The position numbers and the translations under genes were made by a program. Shown in pieces: positions 23,225 through 32,501 of a DNA stretch of 63,275 bases. The notes beneath the pieces are model-generated. The model had not been told where the DNA came from. It saw nothing but the letters and a program-made list of their open reading frames with translations, and ran no database searches. The number at the start of each line of letters is the position of its first letter. Position 1 is the stretch's first letter. The stretch is from positions 1-63,275 of the forward strand of contig CAIOAK010000046.1 in assembly GCA_903855945.1 (NCBI GenBank), written 5' to 3'. This DNA comes from an uncultured Anaeromyxobacter sp. Lineage in GTDB: Bacteria; Myxococcota; Myxococcia; Myxococcales; Anaeromyxobacteraceae.

Positions 23225-24987
23225 CGTCGGACGCGCCTCCGGGAGAGCCCGGCACGGGGGAGGGGATGGTGGACACGGCCTTGCTCGCGGCGCGTCTCGC
23301 CGATCTGGCGGACGTGGTGGCGCGGCTGGAGAGCCGGGTGGCTTCGCTGGAGCAGGCGGGGCCGCAGCGCCGCTCGGCCGCGCAGGCTGCGCTGAACCGG
23401 TCGGCCGCCCCGTACCGTCCGTCCGCCTCCAAGGAAGGGACCTTCGACGCGGCGCAGGCCACCCGCATCCTCTCGCTCGGTGGCCGGTCGTTCCTGGTCC
23501 TCGCGGGCGCCTTCATCCTCCGGGCCGTCACCGACTCCGGCACCATCCCGGCCTGGGCGGGCGTGGGGCTCGGCTTCCTCTACGCCGGCGTCTGGATGTT
23601 CATGGCCGATCGGGCCGGGAAGGCCGGCCAGCAGCTCTCGGCCGGCTTCCACGCCGTCCTGGTGGTGATGATCGGATTCCCGCTTCTCTACGAGGCCACC
23701 AGCCGCTTCCGGCTCTTCTCGCCGGCCGGCGCGGCGGCGGTGCTCGCGGCGCTGACCGCGGCCGCGCTGCTCCTGGCCACGCGGCGGATGCTGCCGTCGC
23801 TCGCCTGGGTGGTCTCGCTGGGCGGCATCGTGACCGCGCTCGCCCTGATGCAGAAGGCGAACGGACAGCTCGTCCCGGGCGCTCTCTACCTCGTGCTGCT
23901 CGGCGTGGCGGCCCTCTGGATCGGTTACGTCCGCGACTGGACGGGGCTCCGCTGGCCCACGGCCCTCGTCGCCGACCTGGTGGTGCTGCTCGTCGCCGTG
24001 CCGGCCGCCAAGGAGGGCGCCGCCGGCGCGCTGCTCGTCCAGACCACCCTCGTGGCGCTCTTCCTGGGCAGCTTCGCGACCCGCACGATCTACCTGGGGC
24101 GCAAGGTGGTGCCCTTCGAGATGATCCAGACCGCCGCCGTCATCGGCGTGGGCATCGGCGGCACGGTCTGGGTGGCCGTGCGCTCGGGCATGGGGCAGGC
24201 GGGCTTCGGCGTGATGGCGCTCCTCACCGGCGTGGCTGCCTACGGGCTGGCCTTCGCCTTCGTGGAGCAGCGCCAGAAGATCCGGGAGAACTTCTACTTC
24301 TACACGTCGGTCGCGATCGTCTTCGTCCTCGCCGGGACGGCCCTCGTCCTCGCCGAGCCGGCCCGGTCGCTGGCCTGGGGCGTGCTCGCGGTCGGCATGG
24401 GGTTCCTCTCGTCCCGCAAGTCGAGCCGGACCCTGGCGGTCCACGCGGCGGCCTACGGGCTCGCCGCCGCCTTCGGGAGCGGGCTCGTGCCGCACTCGGT
24501 GGGTGCCCTCTTCTTCGGGGGCAGCGTCGACTGGCGCACGAGCGCCGGGACCCTCGCGGTGCTCGTCGCGCTGGCCGTGAGCGCGGCGCTCGCCGACAGG
24601 GTCCCCCGCTCGAGCCTCCTCGAGCGCGTTTCCCCCACGCTCGTGGACGTCGCGATCGCGCTCGGCATCGCCGGGACGCTCGTCGCGTGGCTGGCGCCCC
24701 TCGCGGCCGGCGGTGGGCCGGCGGCGCTCGCCACTCTGAGGACGGTCGTGCTCGTCGTGGTGGCGCTGGCCGCGGCCGCGCTCGGCCGGCGGGAACTCCA
24801 CGCGGAGGTGGCCTGGCTCGCCTACCCGCTGCTCGCCTTCACGGGGCTGAAGATGCTCCTCGAGGACCTGAAGCACGGACGCCCGGCCACGCTGGTGCTC
24901 GCGTTCGCCTGCTACGGCCTCGCGCTCATCCTGGTCCCGCGGATCCGGGCGCGGGGTGTTGCGGCCGCGAAACCGGAAGGCTCGTAA
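23221..24987 (+). CDS. DUF2339-like polytopic membrane protein
   Basis: 588 aa. The first 80 residues are soluble, with a short coiled coil (ADLADVVARLESRVASLEQA). The rest has about 14-16 membrane helices, nearly all Ala/Leu/Val, ending in 'LVLAFACYGLALILVPRIR'. The layout (short coiled coil, then many helices with conserved 'LKMLLEDL' before the last pair) fits the DUF2339/YccA-like group, whose function is unknown. GTG 23221 overlaps the NrfD stop, so it probably belongs to the same operon. A later in-frame start near 23266 is possible. Confidence 0.65.
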   Translation: MTSDAPPGEPGTGEGMVDTALLAARLADLADVVARLESRVASLEQAGPQRRSAAQAALNRSAAPYRPSASKEGTFDAAQATRILSLGGRSFLVLAGAFILRAVTDSGTIPAWAGVGLGFLYAGVWMFMADRAGKAGQQLSAGFHAVLVVMIGFPLLYEATSRFRLFSPAGAAAVLAALTAAALLLATRRMLPSLAWVVSLGGIVTALALMQKANGQLVPGALYLVLLGVAALWIGYVRDWTGLRWPTALVADLVVLLVAVPAAKEGAAGALLVQTTLVALFLGSFATRTIYLGRKVVPFEMIQTAAVIGVGIGGTVWVAVRSGMGQAGFGVMALLTGVAAYGLAFAFVEQRQKIRENFYFYTSVAIVFVLAGTALVLAEPARSLAWGVLAVGMGFLSSRKSSRTLAVHAAAYGLAAAFGSGLVPHSVGALFFGGSVDWRTSAGTLAVLVALAVSAALADRVPRSSLLERVSPTLVDVAIALGIAGTLVAWLAPLAAGGGPAALATLRTVVLVVVALAAAALGRRELHAEVAWLAYPLLAFTGLKMLLEDLKHGRPATLVLAFACYGLALILVPRIRARGVAAAKPEGS

Positions 24988-25088
24988 GGTACCGGATGCA
25001 GGGGTCCAGTTTGCCCGAGTCCCTCGTACGTGGTACGTCGAGGAGTCGATCCGGGTGCAGTTTCGACCGGAACGGCGGGGGTTAGCCG

Positions 25089-25733
25089 ATGCCTACGAGA
25101 GCAATCGCCATCGAGGACGACGAGGCCGTATCCCGCCTGATCGCCCAGGTGCTGACGGCGCACGGGTTCGAGATGTGCGGTACCGCGGCCACCGGCGAGG
25201 AGGGCATCGCGCTCGCGAAGCGCGAGGTGCCCGACGTCGCGCTGGTCGACCTGGGCCTTCCCAGGATGAGCGGGGAAGACGTGATCGCCGCCATCCGCCG
25301 GGAAGTCCCGAAGACCCAGTGCATCGCGCTCACGGCGGTCGACATCCCGGCCCGGGTGCTCGGCGCGCTTCGCGCCGGGGCGGCCGGCTACATCTTGAAG
25401 CCCTTCCACGCGGGGGAGCTGGCCCGTGCGGTCGAGGAGGTCCTCCGGGGCGACTCGGCCCCCATCAGCCCCCGCGCGGCCAAGGTGCTCCTCTCCGAGC
25501 TTCGCGGCGACGCGCCGGACCAGCGGAACCACGGCCCGCCCCTCTCCAAGCGGGAGCGGGAGGTCCTCGAGTTGCTCGTCCACGGCCACACCTACGCCGA
25601 CGTGGCCACCGCGCTCGGGATCGCAGAGGGCACCGTTCAGACCTACGTGAAGCGGATCTACGAGAAGATGGACGTCTCCACGAAGGCCGAGGCCGCGCTC
25701 CTCGCCGTCGCCCGCGGCCTGGTGAGGCCGTAG
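25089..25733 (+). CDS. NarL/FixJ-type response regulator
   Basis: A 214-aa two-domain transcription regulator. The receiver domain has the acidic pocket (IEDDE), a phosphoacceptor Asp in ALVDLGLP, a Thr switch (ALTAVD) and the conserved Lys in YILKPF. The C-terminal LuxR-type HTH reads PLSKREREVLELLVHGHTYA to VQTYVKRIYEKM. No histidine kinase gene is adjacent, so it is an orphan within this window. It lies about 100 bp after the DUF2339-like gene. A GGCCGGCC pair forms a possible hairpin after its stop, before the next promoter. Confidence 0.9.
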   Translation: MPTRAIAIEDDEAVSRLIAQVLTAHGFEMCGTAATGEEGIALAKREVPDVALVDLGLPRMSGEDVIAAIRREVPKTQCIALTAVDIPARVLGALRAGAAGYILKPFHAGELARAVEEVLRGDSAPISPRAAKVLLSELRGDAPDQRNHGPPLSKREREVLELLVHGHTYADVATALGIAEGTVQTYVKRIYEKMDVSTKAEAALLAVARGLVRP

Positions 25734-25762
25734 CGGGCGGGCCGGCCGCAGGGCCGGCCACC

Positions 25763-25790
25763 TTGACTTGCAGGGGTCGGTCCCTATAAT
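25763..25790 (+). promoter_or_regulatory. Near-consensus sigma70 promoter of the yceD-rpmF-fab block
   Basis: TTGACT (25763-25768), a 16-base spacer and a perfect TATAAT (25785-25790). Transcription should begin near 25797, so the ATG at 25789 within the -10 box cannot be the start of yceD. This is the best-matching housekeeping promoter in the window. Confidence 0.85.
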
Positions 25791-25821
25791 GGACCGCTTT
25801 TCGCCTCCCGGAACTGCGCAA

Positions 25822-26385
25822 ATGCGCGTGAACATTGACGAAATCAAGGACTCTGGCCTCGAACGGACCTGGGGTGTTCCCCTCGCCCGTCTCGAAGAAG
25901 CCCTCCGAGGCGACCGCGCCGGCTATCAGGCCGTCGGTCCGGCCCAGGTCGCGGTGCGTCTCGAGCGGTTCGGCACGCGGGTCCAGATCCACGGGTCCAC
26001 CGCGCTCGAACTCACGGCGCCCTGCGGTCGTTGCCTCGTCGCGACCCGCATGCGCCTTCCCGTCGAGTTCGACCTCTCCCTCGTCCCGGAGAAGGAGGTC
26101 GCCGAGGCCGAGGGGGCCGCCGGCGAGACCGGCGACGACCAGGCCGAGGGGAGTTTCACTCCCCGTCAAGTGGACGAAGAGACCTACCGAGGCAAGGTGA
26201 TCGACCTCGATCCCTTCGTCGAGGAGCAGATCGCGCTGGCGCTTCCGTCGTACCCGGTCTGCCAGGACGGGTGCAAGGGGCTTTGCCCCGTGTGCGGCCA
26301 GAACCAGAACGAGAAGACGTGCGGCTGCGACCGCTCCGTTCCCGACCCGCGCTGGGCCGGGCTGGAGAAGTTCCGGCAGTCGTAG
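25822..26385 (+). CDS. yceD: YceD/DUF177 family protein
   Basis: 187 aa. The N-terminal half (MRVNIDEIKDSGLERTW, then a basic and beta-rich stretch) leads to CGRCL and a 'DLDPFVEEQIALALPSYPVC' segment. The end has CKGLCPVCGQNQNEKTCGC, the Cys-rich tail of bacterial YceD/DUF177, which probably binds zinc. The family is linked to 23S rRNA accumulation and always sits before rpmF, as here (31 bp gap). The start was set at ATG 25822 because the upstream ATG lies in the promoter's -10 box. It heads the long lipid and riboflavin operon. Confidence 0.9.
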   Translation: MRVNIDEIKDSGLERTWGVPLARLEEALRGDRAGYQAVGPAQVAVRLERFGTRVQIHGSTALELTAPCGRCLVATRMRLPVEFDLSLVPEKEVAEAEGAAGETGDDQAEGSFTPRQVDEETYRGKVIDLDPFVEEQIALALPSYPVCQDGCKGLCPVCGQNQNEKTCGCDRSVPDPRWAGLEKFRQS

Positions 26386-26416
26386 TACCGAGACTCATTC
26401 ACAAGGAGCGAACACC

Positions 26417-26596
26417 GTGGGCGTTCCCAAGAAGCGGACCAGCAGCATGCGGCGCAACCGTCGGCGCGCCGCCAACTTCAAGATCAAGCCGGCCAACGTG
26501 ACCCTCTGCCCGAAGTGCAAGGAGCCGGTGATGTCGCACCGGGTCTGCGCTGCGTGCGGGTTCTACAAGGATCAGCAGGTCACCGGGGGCGCATAG
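26417..26596 (+). CDS. rpmF: Ribosomal protein bL32
   Basis: 59 aa, starting at GTG with AAGGAG ten bases upstream. The sequence opens MGVPKKRTSSMRRNRRRA, as in all bL32 proteins. Two CxxC pairs (CPKC and CAAC) make it the zinc-binding C+ form, so it is not a zinc-free paralogue. It lies between yceD and plsX, the order common to many Gram-negative bacteria. Confidence 0.95.
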   Translation: MGVPKKRTSSMRRNRRRAANFKIKPANVTLCPKCKEPVMSHRVCAACGFYKDQQVTGGA

Positions 26597-26602
26597 GGCC
26601 CG

Positions 26603-27679
26603 ATGGCCCAGGGCATCGCGCCGGTCGCTTTGGATGCCATGGGGGGCGATCACGCCCCCGTCGCCGTCGTGCAGGGCGCGATTGACGCAGCGCGCAAGGG
26701 CCAGGCGGTCATCCTCGTCGGCCCCGAGGAGCGGGTGCGCGCCGAGCTCGATCGGCAGAAGGCCAGCTGGAACCTCCCGGTGCAGGTGCGCCACGCCCCC
26801 GAGGTGGTGGGCATGGAGGAGCACCCGGGCCAGGCGATGCGCCGGAAGAGGCAGAACTCGATCCGGATCGCGCTCGAGCTCGTGCGGGACGGAGAGGCCT
26901 CCGCCGCCGTCAGCGCCGGCAACAGCGGAGCCGTGATGGCCGGCGCCATGATGGTGCTCGGCTGCTCCGGTGCGGTGCTCCGCCCCGCCATCCTCTCCGT
27001 GCTTCCCGCCGCGAAGGGGAGGCCGGTGATGCTCGACGCCGGGGCCAACGTGGACTGCAAGCCGGTCCACCTGGTCCAGTTCGCCCTCATGGGCGAGGTC
27101 TACTCGCGGCGCGTGCTCGGCGTCGCGCGCCCCCGGGTGGCGATCCTCGCGAACGGCGAGGAGCTGAGCAAGGGCACTGCGCTCACCCGCGCGGCGGCCG
27201 CGGCGCTCGGCCGCTCGGGGCTGCGCTTCCAGGGCTACTGCGAGGGACGCGACCTGCTCGCCGGAGAGGTGGACGTGGTGGTCACCGACGGGTTCACGGG
27301 CAACGTCGCCTTGAAGACCATGGAGGGGACCGCGCAGGCGCTCGCCGTGATGATGAAGGAGGCGCTCCACCGCACCCTTCCTGCCCGGCTGGGCGGTGCG
27401 CTCGTGAAGGCCGCCATCGACGAGATCCGGCGCCGGGTAGACTGGCGGGAGATCGGTGGCGCGCCCCTGCTCGGCGTGGGCGGGGTGGCGCTCATCGCGC
27501 ACGGCGCCTCCGACCGGCGGGCGGTGGCGAACGCGGTGGCACGGGCCGCCGACGGCGCGCGGGCCAGCTGCACCGTGGAGATCGGAGAGGCGGCCGCCCA
27601 GGCGGAGGCGCTCCTCGAAGAGGCGCGGGACGACGTGGACGGAATGGTGGCGCGGCGCCGCCGCGCCACCGACACCTGA
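26603..27679 (+). CDS. plsX: Phosphate acyltransferase PlsX
   Basis: 358 aa. It converts acyl-ACP and phosphate to acyl-phosphate, the donor for PlsY in phospholipid synthesis. The N-terminal signature is ALDAMGGDHAPVAVV, and SAGNSGAVMAGAMM and DAGANVDCKP are further family landmarks. It is a peripheral cytoplasmic enzyme. The ATG comes six bases after the rpmF stop. It is followed by fabH 12 bp on, linking phospholipid and fatty acid starts. Confidence 0.96.
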   Translation: MAQGIAPVALDAMGGDHAPVAVVQGAIDAARKGQAVILVGPEERVRAELDRQKASWNLPVQVRHAPEVVGMEEHPGQAMRRKRQNSIRIALELVRDGEASAAVSAGNSGAVMAGAMMVLGCSGAVLRPAILSVLPAAKGRPVMLDAGANVDCKPVHLVQFALMGEVYSRRVLGVARPRVAILANGEELSKGTALTRAAAAALGRSGLRFQGYCEGRDLLAGEVDVVVTDGFTGNVALKTMEGTAQALAVMMKEALHRTLPARLGGALVKAAIDEIRRRVDWREIGGAPLLGVGGVALIAHGASDRRAVANAVARAADGARASCTVEIGEAAAQAEALLEEARDDVDGMVARRRRATDT

Positions 27680-27691
27680 AAGGCGGAGAAG

Positions 27692-28672
27692 ATGCGATCG
27701 CTCATCGTCGGGACGGGCAGCTACGCGCCGGAGAGGGTTGTCACCAACAAGGAGATGGAGAAGCTCGTCGCCACGACCGACGAGTGGATCGTCGAGCGCA
27801 CCGGGATCCGGGAGCGCCACTACGCCGCCGACAACGAGGCCACGAGCGACATGGCCCTCAAGGCGTCCCAGAAGGCGCTCAAGATGGCCGGCGTCCGTCC
27901 GGAGGACGTGGACCTCATCGTGGTCGGAACCATCACCCCCGACATGCCCTTCCCGTCGGCGGCGGCCATGCTCCAGTGCCACCTCCACAACAAGAAGGCC
28001 TTCGCCTTCGACGTGTCGGCGGCCTGCGCCGGTTCCCTCTACGCACTCTCCGTCGCGGATCGCTACATCGCGACGGGGGTCTGCCGGGCGGCGCTCGTGG
28101 TGGGGGCCGAGGTGCTCACCCGGGTCACCGACTGGTCCGATCGGAACACCTGCATCCTCTTCGGGGACGGGGCCGGAGCCATGGTGCTCGTGCCAACGCC
28201 CGACCCGAATCGCGGCCTGCTCTCCACGCACCTTCACACCGACGGCTCGATGTGGCAGATGCTGAACATGCCGGGTGGCGGGTCGCGCCAGCCGGTGAGC
28301 CAGAAGGTGGTGGACGAGAACCTGGCCACCATCAAGATGCAGGGGCGCGAGGTGTACAAGGTTGCGGTCCGGGCCCTCGAGGAGGTCTCCCGGGAGGCGC
28401 TGGCCGCGAACGGGCTCCAGCCCAAGGACGTGACCTGGGTCATCGCCCACCAGGCCAACAAGCGCATCCTCGACTCGACCCTCGACCGTCTGGGCATCCC
28501 CGCCGAGAAGTGCTGGATGAACCTGGAGAAATATGGCAACACCTCGTCGGCAAGCGTGCCCACCACCCTCGACGAGGCCAATCGCGCCGGCTGGTTCAAG
28601 CCGGGCGACCTGATCCTCATGATGGCCATCGGTGGCGGCATGGCCTGGGGTAGTGCGCTGGTTCGCTGGTAG
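27692..28672 (+). CDS. fabH: 3-oxoacyl-ACP synthase III FabH
   Basis: 326 aa. It condenses acetyl-CoA (or another short acyl-CoA) with malonyl-ACP to start fatty acid synthesis. The active-site Cys is in FDVSAACAGS, the His in VIAHQANKRI and the Asn in KYGNTSSASVP, so the triad is complete. The start MRSLIVGTGSYAPERVVTNK is standard. The SD is GGCGGAGAAG before ATG. It lies in the order plsX-fabH-fabD-fabG-acpP-fabF. Primer choice (straight or branched) cannot be told from the sequence. Confidence 0.97.
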   Translation: MRSLIVGTGSYAPERVVTNKEMEKLVATTDEWIVERTGIRERHYAADNEATSDMALKASQKALKMAGVRPEDVDLIVVGTITPDMPFPSAAAMLQCHLHNKKAFAFDVSAACAGSLYALSVADRYIATGVCRAALVVGAEVLTRVTDWSDRNTCILFGDGAGAMVLVPTPDPNRGLLSTHLHTDGSMWQMLNMPGGGSRQPVSQKVVDENLATIKMQGREVYKVAVRALEEVSREALAANGLQPKDVTWVIAHQANKRILDSTLDRLGIPAEKCWMNLEKYGNTSSASVPTTLDEANRAGWFKPGDLILMMAIGGGMAWGSALVRW

Positions 28673-28681
28673 GAGGACTCC

Positions 28682-29629
28682 TTGTCGAAGCTGGCATTCA
28701 TCTTTCCCGGGCAGGGCTCCCAGGCTTCGGGCATGGGCAAGGGGCTGTACGACTCCTTCCCCGAGGCGCGCGCGGTCTTCGACGCCGTCGATGCGGTACT
28801 CGGGGAGAAGCTCTCCACCCTCTGCTTCGAGGGGCCGGACGAGGCGCTGAAGCTCACCGCCAACACCCAGCCCTGCATCCTCGCGGTGTCGGCGGCCGCC
28901 GCCGCGGTCCTCGCCGCGCGTGGCATCCGGCCCGACCTCGTGGCCGGCCACTCCCTCGGCGAGTACTCGGCGCTCGTCGGCGCCGGGGCGGTATCCGCCG
29001 CCGACGCTGCCCGGGCCGTTCGAGCCCGGGGCACCTTCATGCAGGAGGCCGTCCCGGCCGGCCAGGGGGCCATGTCGGCGGTTCTCGGCCTCGAGCCCGA
29101 GCGGGTCCGGGCCATCTGCGAGTCGGTCCAGGCGGCCACCGGCAAGGTGGTCTCGCCGGCCAACTACAACGAACCCAACCAGACGGTCATCGCCGGCGAG
29201 GCCGGTGCGGTGGCCGAGGCGGGCCTCCGGCTCAAGGAGGCCGGCGCCAAGCGGGTCCTGCCCCTCCCCGTGAGCGCCCCCTTCCACTGCGCCCTCATGG
29301 CGCCCGTGAAGGCGCGGCTCGAGCCGGTGCTCGGCGCGCTGGCCTGGTCGCAGCCGGCCGTCCCGGTGGTGACCAACGTGGAGGCCAAGGCCAACCGGGA
29401 GACGGGCCGCATCGTCCCGCTGCTGGTCGAGCAGGTGACCGCGCCGGTCCGATGGGTCGAGATCGTCCAGGAACTCGCCCGGCTGGGCGTGACGCGGGTC
29501 GTCGAGGTAGGCCCCGGAACGGTACTGGGGGGTCTTGTGCGGCGAATCGAGAAGGGTGTCGAGGTACACTCCGTCTCCGACCCCGCCTCGCTCGAGAAGA
29601 CCCTCGCCGCCATCGGAGCCAGCCCGTGA
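28682..29629 (+). CDS. fabD: Malonyl-CoA:ACP transacylase FabD
   Basis: 315 aa. It transfers malonyl from CoA to ACP. The start [17 protein letters not shown] carries the oxyanion Gln, and [11 protein letters not shown] has the catalytic Ser; the partner His is in the PFHCALM loop. It uses TTG at 28682 as start, with GGAGGA a few bases upstream. The stop overlaps fabG by 4 bp (GTGA), which suggests coupled translation. Confidence 0.96.
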   Translation: MSKLAFIFPGQGSQASGMGKGLYDSFPEARAVFDAVDAVLGEKLSTLCFEGPDEALKLTANTQPCILAVSAAAAAVLAARGIRPDLVAGHSLGEYSALVGAGAVSAADAARAVRARGTFMQEAVPAGQGAMSAVLGLEPERVRAICESVQAATGKVVSPANYNEPNQTVIAGEAGAVAEAGLRLKEAGAKRVLPLPVSAPFHCALMAPVKARLEPVLGALAWSQPAVPVVTNVEAKANRETGRIVPLLVEQVTAPVRWVEIVQELARLGVTRVVEVGPGTVLGGLVRRIEKGVEVHSVSDPASLEKTLAAIGASP

Positions 29630-30375
29630 CCGCCTTCGCCGGGAAGACCGCCCTCGTCACCGGAGCCTCGCGCGGCATCGGCCGGGCCATCGCCGTGGCG
29701 CTCGCACGCGGGGGAGCGCGTCTCGCGCTCAACTACGCGGGCAACCAGGCGGCCGCCGAGGAGTCGCTCCGGCTCGTGCGGGAAGCCGGCTCGCCCGAGG
29801 CGCGCCTCTTCCCGTTCGACGTGGCCGATCCGGCGGCGGCCGCGAAGGCGGTAGACGAGGTGGTGGCCACCATGGGCGGCCTGCACATCCTCGTGAACAA
29901 CGCCGGGATCGCGCTCGACCAGCTCGTCATGCGCATCAAGGACGAGGACTGGCAGCGGCAGCTCGACGTGAACCTCTCCGGCGCCTTCCACCTCATCCGG
30001 GCGGCCACCCGCCCCATGATGAAGGCCCGCGGCGGGTCCATCGTGAACCTCACCTCGGTGGTGGGCGAGATGGGCAACGCCGGGCAGGCCGGCTACGCGG
30101 CCACCAAGGCCGGGCTCATCGGCCTCACCAAGTCGGTGGCCCGGGAGCTGGCGTCGCGAAACGTGCGTGTGAACGCGGTCTCCCCGGGGTACATCGACAC
30201 CGACATGACCGCCTCCCTCCCCGATTCGGCCAAGCAGAAGATGGCCGAGATGATCCCGCTCGGCCGTCTCGGCCGGGTCGAGGACGTGGCCGCCGCGGTG
30301 GCGTGGCTTTGCAGCGACCAGGCGTCGTACGTGACCGGAGAGGTGCTCCGGGTGAACGGCGGCATGCACATGTAG
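29626..30375 (+). CDS. fabG: 3-oxoacyl-ACP reductase FabG
   Basis: 249 aa, short-chain dehydrogenase. It reduces 3-oxoacyl-ACP with NADPH in each elongation round. The cofactor loop is [12 protein letters not shown], the structural motif is NNAG, and the active site is a Ser in LTSVVGE plus YAATKAG (Tyr-x3-Lys). The C-terminal end '[14 protein letters not shown]' is typical of true FabG. GTG 29626 overlaps the fabD stop. acpP follows after 60 bp containing a duplicated TTTCAACCACAGG just before the acpP SD. Confidence 0.96.
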   Translation: MTAFAGKTALVTGASRGIGRAIAVALARGGARLALNYAGNQAAAEESLRLVREAGSPEARLFPFDVADPAAAAKAVDEVVATMGGLHILVNNAGIALDQLVMRIKDEDWQRQLDVNLSGAFHLIRAATRPMMKARGGSIVNLTSVVGEMGNAGQAGYAATKAGLIGLTKSVARELASRNVRVNAVSPGYIDTDMTASLPDSAKQKMAEMIPLGRLGRVEDVAAAVAWLCSDQASYVTGEVLRVNGGMHM

Positions 30376-30435
30376 GCGCGGGGCGCTCCCGCGAGACGTT
30401 TCAACCACAGGTTTCAACCACAGGAGGAAGCATCG

Positions 30436-30678
30436 ATGACGACGGGCAACGTGGAGCAGAAGGTCAAGGGCATCATCGCCGAGCAGCTCGGGGTGGCCGA
30501 GGACGAGATCAAGACCACCTCCAGCTTCATCGAGGATCTGGGCGCCGACTCCCTCGACATCGTCGAGCTGGTCATGGCCATGGAGGAGGAGTTCGAGGTC
30601 GAGATCCCCGACGAGGAGGCCGAGAACATCAAGAGCGTCCAGGACGCCATCAACTACATCAACACCCACAAGAAGTAG
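30436..30678 (+). CDS. acpP: Acyl carrier protein
   Basis: 80 aa, acidic. It carries growing acyl chains on a phosphopantetheine attached to the Ser in [12 protein letters not shown]. Helix 3 ends [17 protein letters not shown] as in the housekeeping ACP. CAGGAGGAAGC lies just before ATG, a strong SD that fits high expression. It sits between fabG and fabF. Confidence 0.98.
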   Translation: MTTGNVEQKVKGIIAEQLGVAEDEIKTTSSFIEDLGADSLDIVELVMAMEEEFEVEIPDEEAENIKSVQDAINYINTHKK

Positions 30679-30764
30679 CCGCGGGAGCCTCGGCCGCGAC
30701 CGCCTCCCGGCCCGCCGGGTCGTGGGAGGGGTCCGCGCCGGCCCGTGAGACGAGAGGAGATCGG

Positions 30765-32006
30765 ATGTCCAGGCGTCGCGTGGTCGTCACCGGGCTGGGC
30801 GTGGTCTGCCCGGTAGGCATCGGAGTGGAGGAGAGCTGGCAGGCCCTCGTCGCGGGAAAGAGCGGCGTGGGGCTGACCACCCACTTCGACGCCACGACCT
30901 TCCCCACCAAGATCTCCGGGGAGGTGAAGGGGTTCGACGCCGAGAAGTTCATGGACCGCAAGGAGGTCCGGCGAAACGACCGCTTCATCCAGTTCGCCAT
31001 GGCCGCTGCCCAGATGGCCGTGGAGGACTCCGGCATCGACTTCGGGAAGGTGAACCTCGACCGGGCCGGGGCCATCGTGGGATCGGGCATGGGCGGCCTC
31101 GCCACCATCGAGGACACCCACCAGACCCTCATGGAACGGGGCGTCCGCAAGGTGAGCCCGTTCTTCATCCCGGCCATCATCATCAACCTCGCGCCGGGGC
31201 AGATGGCGCTGCGCTGGGGACTCAAGGGTCCGAACTACTCGCCGGTGTCGGCCTGCGCCACGGGCAACCACTCCATCGGCGACGCGCTCATGCTCATCGA
31301 GCGCGGCATGGCCGACGTGATGCTCGCAGGCGGCTGCGAGGCCACGCTGACGCCGCTGGGGCTCGCGGGGTTCTGCGCGGCGCGCGCCATGTCGGAGCGC
31401 AACGACGCCCCCGAGAAGGCGAGCCGGCCGTTCGACAAGGGGCGCGACGGCTTCGTGGCCGCCGAGGGCGCCGGCATCCTCCTGCTCGAGGAGTACGAGC
31501 ACGCCCGCGCGCGCGGCGCGCGCATCCTCGCGGAGGTGTGCGGGTACGGCGCCAGCTGCGACGCCAACCACGTGACCTCGCCGGCGCCGGAGGGGGAGGG
31601 CGGCCAGCGGGCCATGCGCATGGCCCTCGCCGACGCGGGGCTCCGCCCCGAGCAGGTGGGCTACGTGAACACCCACGGCACCTCCACGCCCCAGGGCGAC
31701 ATCGCCGAGTGCCAGGCCATCCGCAGGGTCTTCGGCGACTGGTCCGACAGCGGGCTCGTCATCTCCTCCACCAAGTCGATGACCGGACACATGCTCGGCG
31801 CGGCCGGTGGGGCGGAGGCGGTCTTCTCGGTCCTCGCGCTCAGCCGCGGCGTGGTTCCGCCCACCATCAACGTGGAGGAGCAGGATCCCGAGTGCCGCCT
31901 CGACGTGGTCCCCAACGTGGCGCGGGAGGCGAAGCTCGAGGCGGTCCTGTCCAACAGCTTCGGATTCGGCGGGACGAACGCGGTCATCGCCTTCCGGAAG
32001 GTCTAG
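30765..32006 (+). CDS. fabF: 3-oxoacyl-ACP synthase II FabF
   Basis: 413 aa. It elongates acyl-ACP with malonyl-ACP. Catalytic residues are Cys in [14 protein letters not shown], His in [11 protein letters not shown] and His in [13 protein letters not shown], with the GFGGTNA glycine loop at the end. The start [20 protein letters not shown] is standard; AGGAGA precedes ATG. It is followed nine bases later by rpiB. Confidence 0.97.
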   Translation: MSRRRVVVTGLGVVCPVGIGVEESWQALVAGKSGVGLTTHFDATTFPTKISGEVKGFDAEKFMDRKEVRRNDRFIQFAMAAAQMAVEDSGIDFGKVNLDRAGAIVGSGMGGLATIEDTHQTLMERGVRKVSPFFIPAIIINLAPGQMALRWGLKGPNYSPVSACATGNHSIGDALMLIERGMADVMLAGGCEATLTPLGLAGFCAARAMSERNDAPEKASRPFDKGRDGFVAAEGAGILLLEEYEHARARGARILAEVCGYGASCDANHVTSPAPEGEGGQRAMRMALADAGLRPEQVGYVNTHGTSTPQGDIAECQAIRRVFGDWSDSGLVISSTKSMTGHMLGAAGGAEAVFSVLALSRGVVPPTINVEEQDPECRLDVVPNVAREAKLEAVLSNSFGFGGTNAVIAFRKV

Positions 32007-32015
32007 GGGACGCCC

Positions 32016-32459
32016 ATGGCCGACCGCATCGTCTTCGGCTCGGACCACGCGGGGCTCGCCCTGCGGGCCGAGGCGGTTCGGGTGGCGCGCGAGGCCGGCT
32101 TCGAGGTCGAGGACCTGGGCCCCTTCGCCCCGGCCAGCGTCGATTATCCCGACTACGCCGCGCGCGTCGGCCAGGCCGTCGCCGGGGGGCGGGCGCGGCT
32201 CGGGGTGCTCGTCTGCGGGACCGGCATCGGCATGTCCATCGCCGCCAACAAGGTGAAGGGCGTGCGCGCGGCCCACTGCACCACCGAGTACGAGGCCCGC
32301 ATGACCCGCGCCCACAACGACGCCAACGTGCTCTGCCTGGGAGAGCGGGTGGTCGGGCTGGGGCTCGGCGCCGCGATCGTCGCCGCCTTCCTCTCCCAGC
32401 CCTTCGAGGGTGGCCGTCACCAGCGCCGGGTGGACCAGATCACGGCCCTCGACCGCTGA
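32016..32459 (+). CDS. rpiB: Ribose-5-phosphate isomerase B
   Basis: 147 aa. It interconverts ribose-5-phosphate and ribulose-5-phosphate, the latter being a riboflavin precursor used by RibB encoded downstream. Motifs are FGSDHAGLAL, the catalytic Cys in LVCGTGIGMSIAANK, and HNDANVLCLGERV. It is a cytoplasmic RpiB-type enzyme, unrelated to RpiA. It lies between fabF and glyA, as in other members of this lineage. Confidence 0.95.
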   Translation: MADRIVFGSDHAGLALRAEAVRVAREAGFEVEDLGPFAPASVDYPDYAARVGQAVAGGRARLGVLVCGTGIGMSIAANKVKGVRAAHCTTEYEARMTRAHNDANVLCLGERVVGLGLGAAIVAAFLSQPFEGGRHQRRVDQITALDR

Positions 32460-32501
32460 GCCCTGCCGCGGTATGCAGTCCCCCTTCCAGAGGAGCGACC
32501 C

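Noticed and set aside
25789-25791. ATG at 25789 as the start of yceD
   Set aside because: It lies within the TATAAT -10 box, upstream of the predicted transcription start.
26399-29569. Very long open frame on the minus strand opposite rpmF, plsX, fabH and fabD
   Set aside because: Low-complexity His/Gly/Arg/Asp-rich translation typical of G+C-rich antisense frames; recognised genes occupy the other strand.
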